DNA of 8,483 nt, from assembly GCA_041583655.1 (NCBI GenBank), contig JBFHFJ010000132.1, forward strand, positions 1-8,483, given 5' to 3'. Of this stretch, positions 7,752 to 8,483 are shown one piece after another. Numbering within the stretch: position 1 is the first letter of the stretch; each line of letters begins with the position of its first letter. The DNA is from Haliea sp041583655. GTDB taxonomy: Bacteria; Pseudomonadota; Gammaproteobacteria; Pseudomonadales; Halieaceae. The translations under genes were made by a program, and so were the position numbers. The notes beneath the pieces were generated by a model. It did no database searches and was not told where the DNA came from. It saw only the letters and a list, made by a program, of their open reading frames with translations.

Positions 7752-8471
7752 TCAGGCCAGGACCTCTTCCAGGAAATTGTATAGCGCCTGCGTGGAGCGG
7801 CGGTCAGCGTCGGCACTGTAGACCGTACCGAAGTCGGGGTCATTGGCCTGTGGATTGGTGAAGGCGTGCAGGGTGTTGCCGTAGGCGTGCACCTGCCAGT
7901 CGGCGCCGGCCTTGCTCAGTTCCTGTGCCAGGGCCAGCAGGCTGTCGGGCTGGGCCATGGGGTCATCATAGCCGTGCAGGCACAGCACCTTGGCCTTTAT
8001 CTTCGTGCCGGCGGTGTTTCCCGGTGCATTGAACAGACCGTGGAAGCTGACCACACCGCGCACATCGGCGCCGGTGCGGGCAAGATCCAGCACGGTCAGG
8101 CCGCCAAAGCAGTAGCCCATGGCGGCTACCCGCGTTGCGTCCACCTCAGCCTGCTTGCTCATAACGTCAATTGCCAGCGCGACCAGATCCTGCAGCAGGA
8201 CGCGATCCTCCAACAGGGGCGCGATCAAGCCCTGGCACTGCTCCGCACCCTCACCGCGAACTCCCTTGCCGAACATATCCAGGGCAAAGCCTACGTAGCC
8301 CTGTTGCGCCAGTTCCCTGGCCTTTTGTTCCTCGAACTCGCTGCGCCCGGCCCAGGTGTGGGCCACCGCCACCCCGGGGCGCGGCCCGCTGGCCGCATCG
8401 TCCCAGGCCAGCATGCCCTCATAGGTCTGGCCCGCATGTTGATATGCGATGTTTCGTGTCTGGATCGCCAT
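7752..8471 (-). CDS. Dienelactone hydrolase family protein
   Basis: This is an alpha/beta-hydrolase of the dienelactone hydrolase family, 239 residues and near the usual size of about 236. The catalytic triad is visible: Cys121 in GYCFGG, Asp169 or Asp170 in HGYDDPM, and His202 in LHAFTNP. There is no signal peptide, so it is cytoplasmic. The classical enzyme opens dienelactone to maleylacetate in chlorocatechol breakdown. Many chromosomal relatives have no known substrate, and this window has no chlorocatechol genes, so only the hydrolase class is supported. The ATG at 8469-8471 is preceded by a weak GGTAGA. Only 12 bases lie upstream in the window, so the promoter and any further operon genes are outside it. 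It appears to be at or near the head of a unit continuing into the zeta GST gene (5-base gap) and the thiolase-like gene. Confidence 0.9.
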   Translation of the reverse strand: MAIQTRNIAYQHAGQTYEGMLAWDDAASGPRPGVAVAHTWAGRSEFEEQKARELAQQGYVGFALDMFGKGVRGEGAEQCQGLIAPLLEDRVLLQDLVALAIDVMSKQAEVDATRVAAMGYCFGGLTVLDLARTGADVRGVVSFHGLFNAPGNTAGTKIKAKVLCLHGYDDPMAQPDSLLALAQELSKAGADWQVHAYGNTLHAFTNPQANDPDFGTVYSADADRRSTQALYNFLEEVLA

Positions 8472-8483
8472 GGTGTATCTACC

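Overview
The window looks like chromosome of a GC-rich gammaproteobacterium, plausibly a marine or Pseudomonas-related lineage. The clues are an OprI/Lpp-type alanine-zipper murein lipoprotein, a YbiS/ErfK-type L,D-transpeptidase, a FadIJ-like beta-oxidation pair, and a large thiolase-like protein beside a zeta-class GST and a dienelactone hydrolase. The taxonomic placement is inference from protein style only. All calls are made by reading the sequence and recognising families; no database search was run.

Left end (1-1470): a short outer-membrane lipoprotein on the + strand (112-372) faces a periplasmic L,D-transpeptidase on the - strand (436-1470). A strong hairpin separates the two stop codons. 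In known systems this enzyme class attaches this lipoprotein class to peptidoglycan, so enzyme and probable substrate sit side by side. Positions 1-60 contain a sequence resembling a decayed tRNA 3' end (weak).

Middle (1545-5560, - strand): a thiolase (3726-4934) and a FadB/FadJ-type hydratase/3-hydroxyacyl-CoA dehydrogenase (1545-3698) form a two-gene operon with 27 bases between them. Together they can carry out the last three steps of a fatty-acyl-CoA oxidation round. Directly upstream lie the remains of an acyl-CoA dehydrogenase (about 5091-5560), which would have supplied the first step. It has lost its N-terminal half and its last residues, and it carries two frameshifts.

Right end (5573-8471, - strand): dienelactone hydrolase family protein, then zeta-class GST/maleylacetoacetate isomerase-like protein, then a 503-residue thiolase-like protein. 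They are closely spaced (5 and 35 bases) and probably cotranscribed. The last protein lacks the usual N-terminal catalytic cysteine, so it is probably not an ordinary thiolase.

Apart from the lipoprotein, every gene is on the - strand. I saw no insertion sequence, CRISPR array, intact RNA gene or phage gene, and no gene-free stretch longer than 300 bases other than the pseudogene region. I did not find a clearly new multi-gene system. The items most worth checking are the lipoprotein/transpeptidase pair, the broken acyl-CoA dehydrogenase and the cysteine-less thiolase-like protein.
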